A DNA stretch of 64,000 bases. Origin: Sthenelais limicola (Eukaryota; Annelida; Polychaeta; Phyllodocida; Sigalionidae). Position 1 is the stretch's first letter; each line of letters opens with the position of its first letter. Where the stretch lies: positions 138,007,472 to 138,071,471 of the forward strand of contig OW804096.1 of assembly GCA_942159475.1 (NCBI GenBank), in the 5' to 3' direction. Under the pieces are notes generated by a model. It searched no databases, was not told the DNA's origin, and was given only the letters and a program-made list of their open reading frames with translations. Made by a program: the position numbers and the translations under genes. Shown in pieces: positions 30,619-40,075 of this stretch.

Positions 30619-33600
30619 TTAATTACTGACGCTGGCATTTTCCAAAGCCTCCCACTCTTTGTCTGATAAATCGATAGATAAATTGTTTACCAGCTCCTTT
30701 GATAGCTCAGCCCTTAAAGGCTTTATGTGGGCGATGTGAACTGGCTTTGGCAAATCTTTATTGTTCTTTAAGTCCCTCAGCTTTACTGTCGTTGGGCTAA
30801 ACCTTTCAGTAATCAGCATCGGACCGCAGAAAGCCATTTGTAATTTCTTACTAGTCATGTTATCTAGCAATCTGTGTATTTTTACATACACAATTCTACC
30901 TGCTTCTAGCTCAACCTCCCTAGATTTTGAATCATGTCGATCCTTCATTTTTTCTTGGGATTTTTCTAAGTTTCTAGAGGCGGTAATTGCTAATTCTTTC
31001 TGAACCTTTACTATTTTTGCCAGTGTATTTAACACTGTATCGTTCGTGTCTGGTCCTGCCAGAGCTGCGTCTGGGGGTGTTTTTACCGATCTCCCTGTTG
31101 CTAAGATAAAAGGGCTATACCCCAAACTATACGAATCTGTTGTGTTTAAAGCAAAAATCACGCTTTGTAGGTAGCGATCCCAATTTTTCTGATTGGCTGA
31201 AATAAAAGTTTTTAGGTGTTCTATGATCGTGGAATTATTTTTCTCCACTAAACCTTGGCAGCTGGGTCTCCAACTTGCCCCGAATACCTGTTTTATTCCC
31301 ATTGATTTACAGAAATCGCCAAACTCTGTGCTTGCAAAGCATGGCCCGTTGTCCGAATGGAGAACCTGTGGGACCCCTACCTGGCATATTACCTTCTCAT
31401 AGAATTCGTGTTTAAGGTGTCCTGAATCTATTGCTCTGGTAGGCCAAGCAAAAACGAATCTGGAAAAATAATCCACGCATACTTGAATATAGCGGAAACC
31501 CGTTGACGACTGTGTCATTGGTCCCATGCTATCTATCACAAGGTGTGAAAATGGGTAGGGTGCTCTGTCCCTAATTGTCAAAGGAGGGTTTATGGGATGT
31601 TTCATCTTTTTAGCTTGTAAACAAATATCGCAAGAGCCCACAAAATCCACTATATCTCTTGACATCCTTTTCCAGAAATACCTTGGTTGTATCAACTTTA
31701 ATAATTTAGTTGATCCTACGTGTCCGCCCAGCGGCCTGCTATGTAATATCTTTAGTAATGTTTTCACATAGCTTCCTGGGACGACGGTCTGGACTAATTG
31801 TGGGTCTCCTTTAACTCTTGTTGGGACCCTATATAGAACATCCCCCTCAATAAAGAATTTATCATTTGTTAGGAGGATTTCTCTAGATCTTTTATCGTCT
31901 TTTGGTAGTTTATTATGGCAAATAAAGTCGCTCATTTCCGAGCAGAACTCATCCTCTGCTTGGAGTTTGATAATCTCTTCATTATTTAAAGGATTCTCGA
32001 CTGTATTACCTTCACCATAAAATTCTTTATCTCTCGATTTTGGGATTTTTGCTGATTTATCTAGTATTTCTGCTTTACTTGCAGCTCGAGTCTGTACTGG
32101 CTCGCAAGATGCTGAAATTATGTCTACGTCAGCCTCGTGGAGGATCGTTTTTTCTGTTGGTGACCCTGCTTTCAGAATCGAGTGATGTTTGTACTTCAAG
32201 ATAGGATAGTTCTCGAGGGCATCTGACTCCTCAAAAGGTTTGACTGCATCGATTGGGTGAAAAGAAACGCCTTTTTCCGAACTTTCTATGTGTTCTGGAA
32301 TAATCTTAGGTTGTTTATAGTCTCTTCTACTAAGACAATCAGCTACTGAATTTAATTTTCCTTTCACGTGTTCGATCTCGTAATCAAATTGATTGAAATA
32401 TTCCAGATACCTGGCCATTCTACCCTGTAAATTTTGCTTCGATTTTAAAGCCAGTAGGGCTGCATGGTCCGTCAGGATTTTGAACTTCGTTCCATGTACG
32501 TAGTGACCAAACTTTTCTAAGCCAAATTTCGTGGATAAAAGTTCCCGATCAGTCGTAGAGTACTTCTGTTCGGCTGAGTTTAGTGATCTACCTGCAAAAG
32601 CTATTGGTCTCAATACGTTGCCCTTATGTAGCTGGGCGATTACCGCCCCGATCGCAAAATCGCTAGCATCTGAACTGATGACCATTTCTTTAGAGTAATC
32701 TGGATATCGTAGGGTTACTTTCTTACAGATCAAATCTTTTATTCTTTGGAACGAACCTTCACACTCCTTGGTCCACACAAATTTGTTTTTCGCTTTTGTT
32801 AAAGCGTACAATGGTCTCATAATGTCACTAAAATTTGGGATAAATGATCTATAATAATTTGCCAATCCATTGAAAGCCCTCACATCCTTTAACTTTTTCG
32901 GTCTTGGGTGTGTTCGTATAGGCTCTACCTTTTCTGGATCTGGCGATATCCCTTCTTCATTAACCATAAAACCCAAGAATGGGACCTGTGTTACCCCAAA
33001 TACACATTTTTCCTCCTTGAATTTTATGTTTGCTTTCCTGAAAATTTTAAACAATCTTTCCAGGTCCCTGACGTGATCTTCCCAACTGCTGTTTGCAATG
33101 AGAATATCGTCAATGTAAAATACTGCCGACTTCAAGTCTGATAGCAGAGTATCTACCACCCCGTGAAAGGCTCTTGGACAAGTTTTCAAGCCCATGGGCA
33201 TCACTTTGTATACATAATTACCGTAAGGTGTTGAAAAACCGGTGAGTTTCTCGTCCCCTTTTCTAATGGGAATTTGGTGGAAGCCAGAATGACAGTCCAT
33301 CTTTGAGAAATATTTACCTTTTAGCTCTCCCACTTTTTCTAGGGTTTCCTCTGCTGAGGGAAATAGCTTACTCTGGTCACGGATCTGATTATTCAGGAAC
33401 CTAAAGTCCACGACAAGACGATAAGCTCTATTCCCTCTAGTTGACCCTGGCTTAGCCACCAAAAAGGCTGGAGATGTAAATTCCAAAATCTCGTCGGTTT
33501 TTTCGATAACCCCCTGGTTTACCTGGGTGTCCAAAGCTTTCTTCATTTCTTGCCTAATCACTGGGTTTACCCTATAAGACTTGAATTGTTTCGACTGGTA

Positions 33601-34524
33601 ATTTTCTTTTAAATCGATTGGGTGTTCATAAATAGTTGTCCTCCCCAGGGCTTTATCTTTACCTACAAACAGATCCCCGTATTCTTGTAGTAATTTATTC
33701 ACATCTTCTTTCTGATCTTCGTTCAAATTCTCTCCCAATTGGTACGAGATTTGCTTCGAATTACCATCTGATTCAGTTACTTTAGATTCCTCTATCGAGT
33801 TTACCTCCACAAAGTCTTTCTCGTCGCAGATAGAATATAATCCTACAATAGACCCTTGGGGTATAACCAATCTGTCGGTTGAACCGTTAAATATACACAT
33901 TGCTATTCTGTTTGAGTGACCCTTTGGTTTGGTTAGAACTCTTTTTACCAAGTATTTTACTGGTCTTTTTCTGAACATATTTTCTGTTATACCAATCGTT
34001 TCGGATAGATTCATATGTGCGACTACCTGATTAGTACAAATCAGTTCTGTCGAGGGCTCCAACACGTATTTCTTGGTCGCCCTAATAATATGTCTCCTCT
34101 TATAAATATCAAAGTCGATGTTTGCTCTGTAGTTCTTGAGGAAATCTGTACCCAAAATCACAGATCTCTTTAATTTAGGTACTACTATGAAGGTGTTAAT
34201 AAATGTATTCCCTTCAGAGACAAACGAAATAATAACCTTTTTTCTAGCGGTCTGTGCAGAGCCGTCCGCCACATAGACTCTAACGTGACAATTTTTTATC
34301 TTCATAGCTTTTAATTTTGCTCTTAAAGCCCTGAAAAAACTGCCTGAAATAAAGGAATAGTTAGCTCCCGTATCTATCAACACTGGTAATTTAAATGTTT
34401 CCATCTCAATATTAATACAACCCTTGCTGACATTTAGAATTATGGGACTTTCCCTACCTTTCTTCAGCGTTAGCTGGCCGTCTAGCTCTGTTTCACATTG
34501 TTCATAATTCACATCCGTGGACAT
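30619..34524 (-). CDS. Gypsy Pol polyprotein
   Basis: 1301 residues from the first ATG. The aspartic protease has PVLIDTGANYSF with D51-T-G. The reverse transcriptase spans about 300-500: RLVVDFRFLNNQ, FSKMDCHSGFHQIPI, and YIDD at 470-473. RNase H spans about 613-735 (SSDASDFAIGAVIA; TDHAALLALKS). The integrase has a zinc module H928, H935, C965, C968 and catalytic D998, D1058 and E1094, a D-D-35-E spacing. A GPY/F-like segment follows (MAFCGPMLITERFSPTTVKL, about 1230). No chromodomain is present. The frame stays open upstream of the ATG to about 34659, overlapping the end of gag in the -1 register, so Pol is probably made by ribosomal frameshifting. No stops or frameshifts are seen. Confidence 0.97.
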   Translation of the reverse strand: MSTDVNYEQCETELDGQLTLKKGRESPIILNVSKGCINIEMETFKLPVLIDTGANYSFISGSFFRALRAKLKAMKIKNCHVRVYVADGSAQTARKKVIISFVSEGNTFINTFIVVPKLKRSVILGTDFLKNYRANIDFDIYKRRHIIRATKKYVLEPSTELICTNQVVAHMNLSETIGITENMFRKRPVKYLVKRVLTKPKGHSNRIAMCIFNGSTDRLVIPQGSIVGLYSICDEKDFVEVNSIEESKVTESDGNSKQISYQLGENLNEDQKEDVNKLLQEYGDLFVGKDKALGRTTIYEHPIDLKENYQSKQFKSYRVNPVIRQEMKKALDTQVNQGVIEKTDEILEFTSPAFLVAKPGSTRGNRAYRLVVDFRFLNNQIRDQSKLFPSAEETLEKVGELKGKYFSKMDCHSGFHQIPIRKGDEKLTGFSTPYGNYVYKVMPMGLKTCPRAFHGVVDTLLSDLKSAVFYIDDILIANSSWEDHVRDLERLFKIFRKANIKFKEEKCVFGVTQVPFLGFMVNEEGISPDPEKVEPIRTHPRPKKLKDVRAFNGLANYYRSFIPNFSDIMRPLYALTKAKNKFVWTKECEGSFQRIKDLICKKVTLRYPDYSKEMVISSDASDFAIGAVIAQLHKGNVLRPIAFAGRSLNSAEQKYSTTDRELLSTKFGLEKFGHYVHGTKFKILTDHAALLALKSKQNLQGRMARYLEYFNQFDYEIEHVKGKLNSVADCLSRRDYKQPKIIPEHIESSEKGVSFHPIDAVKPFEESDALENYPILKYKHHSILKAGSPTEKTILHEADVDIISASCEPVQTRAASKAEILDKSAKIPKSRDKEFYGEGNTVENPLNNEEIIKLQAEDEFCSEMSDFICHNKLPKDDKRSREILLTNDKFFIEGDVLYRVPTRVKGDPQLVQTVVPGSYVKTLLKILHSRPLGGHVGSTKLLKLIQPRYFWKRMSRDIVDFVGSCDICLQAKKMKHPINPPLTIRDRAPYPFSHLVIDSMGPMTQSSTGFRYIQVCVDYFSRFVFAWPTRAIDSGHLKHEFYEKVICQVGVPQVLHSDNGPCFASTEFGDFCKSMGIKQVFGASWRPSCQGLVEKNNSTIIEHLKTFISANQKNWDRYLQSVIFALNTTDSYSLGYSPFILATGRSVKTPPDAALAGPDTNDTVLNTLAKIVKVQKELAITASRNLEKSQEKMKDRHDSKSREVELEAGRIVYVKIHRLLDNMTSKKLQMAFCGPMLITERFSPTTVKLRDLKNNKDLPKPVHIAHIKPLRAELSKELVNNLSIDLSDKEWEALENASVSN

Positions 34525-34583
34525 TTCCTTATTGTTCTCTAGGCTATTTGTCTGACAGTGATTGCTCCCATCGCTGCCAGGCT

Positions 34584-36896
34584 CTAGTTTTCCTTCGTCC
34601 CATTTGGATGAGGAGTTGGGGGTCTGTTCTTGTCCTCCTGTGATTTTCGCCTTTTATCTTTGCTTGAAGATCTTGACGAACTACCTGTAGTGGTAGAAGT
34701 ACTGTCGAACTTTCTCTCTTTACTTCTGCCTCTCTCCTTGCTGCTCGATCTAGAAGCTTGCTGGGCGAAATACGGGTAGGGCTGGAACTGTTGGAAATGT
34801 TGGGGGAATTGTGGCTGGAATTGCTGTTGATATGGATAGTAAGGTTGCGGGTACGGCTGGTAAGGGTAAGGGTTATATTGCTGGAAATAGGGTTGATATC
34901 CCTGGCGTCTCTCCATGCTCTTGTCCCTTCTCTCCTTGCTTTTATCTCGAGCCTCCTGATACCCTTGTCTTCCTCGTGAAGAATCCCTGGTTTTTGATGA
35001 TTCTCTGCTAGTATTAGACCCCTTTGATGGATCCCTACTCTGGTGTGGTGTATAATTGGCGTTTGGGTTATTATAGTTCATGTAATTTACCTCCGCGATT
35101 TCCACCTTTTTCTCTCCATTCTGGGTTGCCAGCCAAACTTCTGCTTTTCTGGCTAACTGTGAGGCTTGTTCCAATGTTGTCGGCACATCTGCTAAAACTA
35201 GCTTGCTGAGGCTTTCTTTTAGTCCATTCACATATAAATCAACCTTTGCTATCTCCGGCAGTGGCGACCTTATTAGAAGAACCTTTTTCTCCCTGTCGTA
35301 TGACCTCACTCTCTCGTCCTTTCCTTGTTTTCTATTACTATAATCTTTCAGTCGTTCATCATAGCTTAGTGACTCGAATTTAGTCTCAAATGCTCTTCTG
35401 AAAGTGTAGAAATCTGCTCTTGGCATAATTACCTTAAACTGATCGAAATATGCCTTTGCCTCCCCATCCAAGTATTTCGCCAGACCTGACATTTTCAGTT
35501 CATCGTCGGCCTTTAAGCTTTTGGTAAATTCGTCGTATTCTGTCATGAAATTTTGGGCAGACATTAGAGCGGTAGGGTAAGAGAATTCTTTTGGAGGTTG
35601 TACTAACATTTTTCTCGTTCCTCCATCTCCTAGCACAGGTTTGATTTCATCCAATTTATCGACAACCCCCGATAATGTAGAGGTTAATCGTTCTATTTTC
35701 TCGTCTTGATGGGCATTACTTCTCCCAGCTATGTCTTCGTGAGTTCTAAGCACCTCCTTGTGAAGATCTGTATTTTTTGTAATTATTCTATCCTGGGTCA
35801 CCATCATTTGTTGAATTAATGCGGCTAAATCTCCGAGGACTCTATCCCTTTTCTCTTCTCTATCGTTAGAATATTCCTTCTGTGGGCCTCTGGCCATATA
35901 TTCCATGGCTTCTTTCATCCACGGTTGGAATTCTTGCTGATAAGTCTCTGAGTCATTGGATTTCTCCTTGTTTTGTCTAGCTGCGGCCGCCATTTTTTCC
36001 TGTTTAATTCTGCGGCCCTCTTCCTCTACTCTTCTTTGTCTCTTTTGTTCCTTGAGGATTTCGGCAACGTGTTCCTTTCTTTCTTGTTCCTTTTTCCACC
36101 TTAATTCTTCTTGGCGTTGCCACTTTTCGTGAGCCTGCTGAGCTTTTTCCTCGTCTATCCTTACTTTTTCCTCGCGTTGCCACTTTTCGTGGGCCTGCTG
36201 GGCTCTTTCTCTTTCTAATCTAGCTGATTCGATTTTTCGTTCGTTTTCTAGGGCTAAAGCTTTTCTTCTTTCTTCCTCTGCGATTTGAGCCTCGTGTCTT
36301 CGCTTCTCTTCAGCCCTGATTTCCCAAGCTTTTTGTTTGTCCCTTTGTAAGGCCTCAGCGTACTCTTTCTTCTTTTTCGCGTCCTCTGCTCTGATCGTTT
36401 CCCACCATGACTTTTCTTTCGCTTGTAAAGCTTCGTGCTATTGTTGCCTCGCTTCCTCTTCCTTTTGCATATCAGTCAAGGCTTGGAAATCGTATAGTCT
36501 GAATCTCTCAGTGGTTTCTGCTAGCGTAGAAATGGTAGAGGAACTACTACCTGTGTCTTCCACAGCCGATCTGTAGTTGATAAAACTATCGTCCTGAGAA
36601 TAGTTTGGAATAACTGTAGGTTTTATTCCTCCTGTGCTCAGAAACGCTTGTAATTCCTTCTTTTGATCCGCCACCTTCTTAGCAAAAACAGGTGATTCTG
36701 CTATTGGTAAATCTTTCTTTTCCGCAGGTTTCTGTTGAGGCTTGCCTTTTTCCTGCGTTGAGGGCTTGGATGCCTTTACCAATTCGCGTTCTTTGCTTTT
36801 AAAAATGCTTTTTTCCCTATGTCCTAAAACTTTTCTATAATCTGTAGTCCCTTTATAAGCTGGATCGGAAATTCTTCCGCTCCTTTTAGGTATCAT
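34584..36896 (-). CDS. Gypsy Gag with one in-frame TAG
   Basis: One continuous frame of 771 codons (including the final stop) starting at ATG 36896, only 26 bases from the 5' LTR. It is interrupted by TAG at 36440-36438 (codon 153). Upstream: 152 residues, basic then Ser/Thr-rich. After the TAG there are about 150 residues of highly charged predicted coiled coil with a duplicated AQQAHEKWQR unit, then from ATG 35993 a 469-residue part with the capsid-like core (AYFDQFKVIMPRADFYTFRR... about residues 165-300 of that part). The tail is QPY-rich and RS-rich (SRSSSKERGRSKER). No CCHC knuckle is present, as in errantiviruses. Translation could instead begin at 35993. Confidence 0.85.
36438..36440 (-). 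other. In-frame amber codon in gag
   Basis: Context CAA CAA TAG CAC GAA. The frame is open for 152 codons before it and about 617 after it. Confidence 0.9.
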
Positions 36897-36903
36897 TTGG
36901 ACC

Positions 36904-36919
36904 GTTTAGTTCTCCACCA
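36904..36919 (-). promoter_or_regulatory. Candidate primer binding site
   Basis: TGGTGGAGAACTAAAC on the minus strand, beginning three bases after the 5' LTR. TGG at its start fits pairing with a tRNA CCA end. The tRNA species was not identified. Confidence 0.6.
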
Positions 36920-36922
36920 GTA

Positions 36923-37148
36923 TGTTATATTATTGAATATAATGTAAGGGAAAAGCAAGTGAACACGGCGGCTTGTTGATGTTAACTACTTTATTTAGTC
37001 ATAGGGCGTGGGCGCGTCCCACGCGACCTAGCGCGCATGCGCTGGTTGGCAATCTCCAATAGTAGGGGGGATACTACCCAAGATGCTAAGAAGGGGGAGT
37101 ATACTACCCATATAGGTTTTAATTACACAAGCGTACCTATATATAGCA
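36923..37148 (-). repeat. 5' LTR of the Gypsy element
   Basis: 226 bp, no difference from 24948-25173 found on reading. Carries the promoter and poly(A) signals by definition. No further signal was assigned. Confidence 0.95.
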
Positions 37149-37169
37149 TAGTCTATAGAGAGGTACATA

Positions 37170-37405
37170 CGGGTCAGATTTTCAGAAAATGTACAATTGA
37201 CAGCTGTACTCATTTAGTAAATTCTGCTAAATTAAGCTGAAATGTTGTCAATACTTGCTAAATTCAAGTATATTTGACATTGCATTGAATCTAGCAATCT
37301 GTTTGGCTAGCTTGAACTGTATTTTGATCTTTATTTTTGACTGAAGTTTGGGTTATTTGAGAGGATAGGTGAAGGCCAATTGTACATTTTCTGAAAATCA
37401 GACCC
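37170..37405. mobile_element. MITE-A copy, flanked by TA
   Basis: CGGGTCAGATTTTCAGAAAA to CTGAAAATCAGACCCA, TA on both sides. Absent from the matching place in copy 1 of the host duplication, which there reads GGTATATATATATATAGGG. Confidence 0.9.
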
Positions 37406-37480
37406 ATATACATATATAGGGAGGCCAGGGCATGGGGGTTCATGGAAATAAGAGATTGCCCCACCCTGGAATTCTACTAT

Positions 37481-37717
37481 AGGGTCAGATTTTCAGAAAA
37501 TGCACAATCTACAGTTCTACACATCTATTAAACTCTGCTAAATTAGAGTGAAAATTGATAAATACTAGGTATATCTGAGTGTATTATGTATTGTATTCAT
37601 TCAATAAATCTGTCTGGTTTTGTTGAATTGTATTTTGATCCTGATTTTCGACTTGAATGTGGGTTATTTGAGAGGAATGGTGAAGGCCAATTGTACGTTT
37701 TCTGAAGATCTGACCCT
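37481..37717. mobile_element. MITE-A copy, ACCCT-type ends
   Basis: AGGGTCAGATTTTCAGAAAA to CTGAAGATCTGACCCT, TATA-type flanks. The subfamily has ATGCACAATCTACAGTTCTA. Its left end was included in the tandem duplication, leaving a stub at 24900-24924. Confidence 0.9.
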
Positions 37718-37920
37718 ATATAAAATGATGTATATTAGAATATACAATACGAAAGGTTCTCCACCAATATCATTTCGTCTATGAAAATCTCTTAAGATTT
37801 GTAATGCCCTTTTAGTAACATCATATAACAGAATATTTCTCTTCCAAATCGGACTCTGCCTACGAGATATTCTTATACCCATGGTAATACGTCCCTGTCT
37901 AGTGTACCTTTGTACATACA

Positions 37921-38416
37921 TGTGATTCGTTACAGAAAAATAAGTCAGAAGTTACAAAATTAAAATATTTCAAAGTATTCTATTCACCAAATGTTTTTAG
38001 GAATCTTGTCATCTTTGAGGTGTTTAATGATTCAATTCAATTCAATTCAAGTGTTCTTTATTGCGTTACGATCTTACCTACAATGTGGTAATTCGGTAGT
38101 CTATATAGACATAGTCTAAGTAGTTCTTCCACCGGGATTCGAGTCATATGAATAAGTGTACTCAATTTTAAGAACTTGTATTAAAGTTATCCCTGTATTT
38201 CTGAACTCATCACATGAAGTATACTTAGCTACTTTAATTGTAATTGTCCATCCAGAAATTGTTCAAACTTATTTTTCAAAAACAAAAATATCAAACTTAG
38301 AATATAGATATACTTATTAAATGTCCTTCAAGTTTACCATCATTATAATCGGCTTGATCTCATCTTTTCAAATTTGATATCTCAAAATCTATTTTTTAAA
38401 ACTTGTGACTCATTAT
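37921..38416. mobile_element. MITE-B copy, diverged and interrupted
   Basis: Starts TGTGATTCGTTACAGAAAAA with AGTCAGAAGTTAC, and ends CTCAAAATCTATTTTTTAAA then TTGTGACTCATTA. A LINE-tail-like segment (38031-38130) lies inside. Confidence 0.65.
38031..38130 (-). repeat. Possible LINE 3' end with (TTGAA)n tail
   Basis: On the minus strand ...TAAGATCGTAACGCAATAAA, then GAACACTTGAATTGAATTG. Similar arrangements with different simple-repeat tails occur at 42.4, 45.9 and 58.2 kb. Confidence 0.4.
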
Positions 38417-38880
38417 TTGAATAACTTAATAGCCAGAGCTCCCTTTCATGCTAGTGTACTCAGTTGTCTTTTCGTCCAGGAAACCCCGCGAGACGACAAA
38501 CTTAGCACTGTAGCAGCCCAGAAGTCAGGTTAAAGAAATTAAAGATTTTCAAAAAAGAAAAAAAAAAATATCCAGAGCATGAAACAAAGTTTGATGACCT
38601 TAGAGGACTTGGCAAACAGTTTTGTGAACTTTATTTATGAAATGGTTTAGCTGTATAACCTGAGGGGCAGTTGGTTGACAGAGGTCCAGTTGGCCTCTGC
38701 CAATTTTTGGTCTGAACTATTCCACAGCTCACATGAGATAAGGCAAACTCTCTTTGATAGATAGTAATGTATCTACTGGTATAGTTGTTACTGCCAATCA
38801 ATGCTGGAAAACATGCAAGGTAGACTATATGTGATTTGTTTTGGGAAAAATGGTACTAAATATCCCTGTAAAGAAATATA
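38417..38880. other. Unassigned DNA
   Basis: Contains a short A-rich run near 38560. No gene or known repeat found. Confidence 0.35.
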
Positions 38881-39055
38881 CAATAATATATCTATTTTAG
38901 TAGAAGACCAGCTATAGGAGCTGACCTAAACATCCTGGTGAAACATCATACAACAATAGATGGTAGTATACTATCCCAGGAGTTAGTGGAAGGCCAGCTA
39001 TAGGAGCTGCACTAAACAGCCTGATAAAACATCATACAGCAATAGACGATATTGT

Positions 39056-39625
39056 TATATGCGCATTCTATATGAGACGTGCTATGAGTGGGGTGCTATG
39101 AAAATATTCATATAGGACGTGTCTAAAAATAGCTCTGTTGTTATGCTTCGCAGAGCTTTGGCTCTCCGCGGAGCATGTGAAAAAATCCCCGTGATCGGTA
39201 ATCCTCCCGTGATTCTGGTACTATGATTATAGAAATTCATAATAAAAACCATATCATTAAATAGAAATTCTCTATCCAATGATATACGTTTTACTAATGT
39301 AGCTCAAGAAATGGCCACAATAGGAACGTTTTAAGTTAACAATATAAATAAGCCTATACTAATGAAGCTGTCAGCAGGGCTGTCAGTGGGGCTGTCAGCA
39401 AGGCAGTGCTTCTTTAATATTTTTTCAGTGATATTTGATGACATATGATCAAGTTTTATGCACATATGATAAATATAGAATGGAACTCGATGGCAATAAT
39501 AAAAAATTTATAGGACTTGATTCGTCCACATAAGCACTCTGCCTACGGCATCGCGCTTATGTGGATGAATCTTGTCCTATAAATTTTCGATTATTGCCGG
39601 CTCGTCCCATTCTCTCTATGTATAC
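39056..39625. mobile_element. Repeat F copy with extended hairpin
   Basis: Shares AGTGGGGTGCTATGAAAATA-like, AATAGCTCT, ATGCTTCGC, TGATATTTGATGAC, TTATGCACATATGATAAATA and CCCATTCTCTCTAT blocks, in order, with 44391-44857. Inserted in satellite-86. Its 3' part holds the long hairpin 39492-39598. Confidence 0.65.
39492..39598. repeat. 107-nt hairpin
   Basis: Arms GGCAATAAT...AATTTATAGGACTTGATTC / GATGAATCTTGTCCTATAAATTT...ATTATTGCC, extended by TCCACATAAG/CTTATGTGGA. The loop contains TGCCTACGGCA. Confidence 0.85.
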
Positions 39626-39864
39626 TTCCCCAGGAGTTAGTAGAAGACCAGCTTTAGGAGCTGAACTAAACAGCCTGTTAAAACATACAACAATAGATGG
39701 TAGTATACTACCCCAGGAGTTAGTGAAAGACCAGCTTTAGGAGCTGCACTAAACAGCCTGGTAAAACATCATACACCAATATATGGCAGTATACTACCAC
39801 AGGAGTTAGTGGAAGACCAGCTTTAGGAGCTGTACTAAACAGCCTGGTAAACATCATACACCAT

Positions 39865-40075
39865 TAGGGGTCTCTGGTCCAGTTTTGTCCCTAAATTGCC
39901 CTTGTAACGGACAATCCTACCAGCGGATAGAGTCTGTGGTCGACCCCTAAAGGACTTGGAAGGTTGTGGTTTGGAGGGAATAGCCTTATGGACATGGGAT
40001 AGAGAGCTCGCTATCGCTCGCCCTCTATCCCATGCCATAAGACTCTTCCCCTCCAAACCACAACCTTCTAAGTCC
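39865..40075. repeat. Foldback segment with 124-nt hairpin
   Basis: 39952-40075 pairs GGACTTGGAAGGTTGTGGTT with its complement AACCACAACCTTCTAAGTCC. It continues inward with CTTATGGACATGGGATAGAG, closing on loop AGCTCGCTATCGCTCGCC. An upstream mini-inversion AGGGGTC...GACCCCT spans 39868-39948. Confidence 0.85.

Larger units (their letters stand above)
24948..37148 (-). mobile_element. Envelope-bearing Gypsy (Metaviridae) retroelement
   Basis: A 12,201-bp element oriented on the minus strand. Order: 5' LTR (37148-36923), PBS, gag, pol, small frame, env, polypurine tract, 3' LTR (25173-24948). Target duplication TAGT lies at 24944-24947 and 37149-37152. The undisturbed target is visible at 16452-16490. 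Pol order protease-RT-RNase H-integrase identifies Gypsy/Metaviridae. The third large gene encodes an envelope-like protein, as in errantiviruses, so it is an endogenous retrovirus-like element. The LTRs look identical, so the insertion is recent. The only visible lesion is one TAG in gag. Confidence 0.95.
24927..37504. repeat. Duplicated host segment, copy 2 (split)
   Basis: Pieces at 24927-24947, 37149-37169 and 37406-37504 together repeat copy 1. The gaps are the Gypsy element (24948-37148) and a MITE-A copy (37170-37405). GATTGCCCCACCCTGGAATT at 37453-37472 is the uninterrupted form of the DIRS target in copy 1. Confidence 0.8.

Noticed and set aside
26784..35209. Plus-strand frames of 60-142 codons in the Gypsy element
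   Set aside because: Antisense shadows of env, pol and gag.
24948..37148. LTR limits extended to include the shared TAGTC
   Set aside because: The longer limits lose both TG...CA and the 4-bp target duplication, which is confirmed by the empty site at 16.46 kb.
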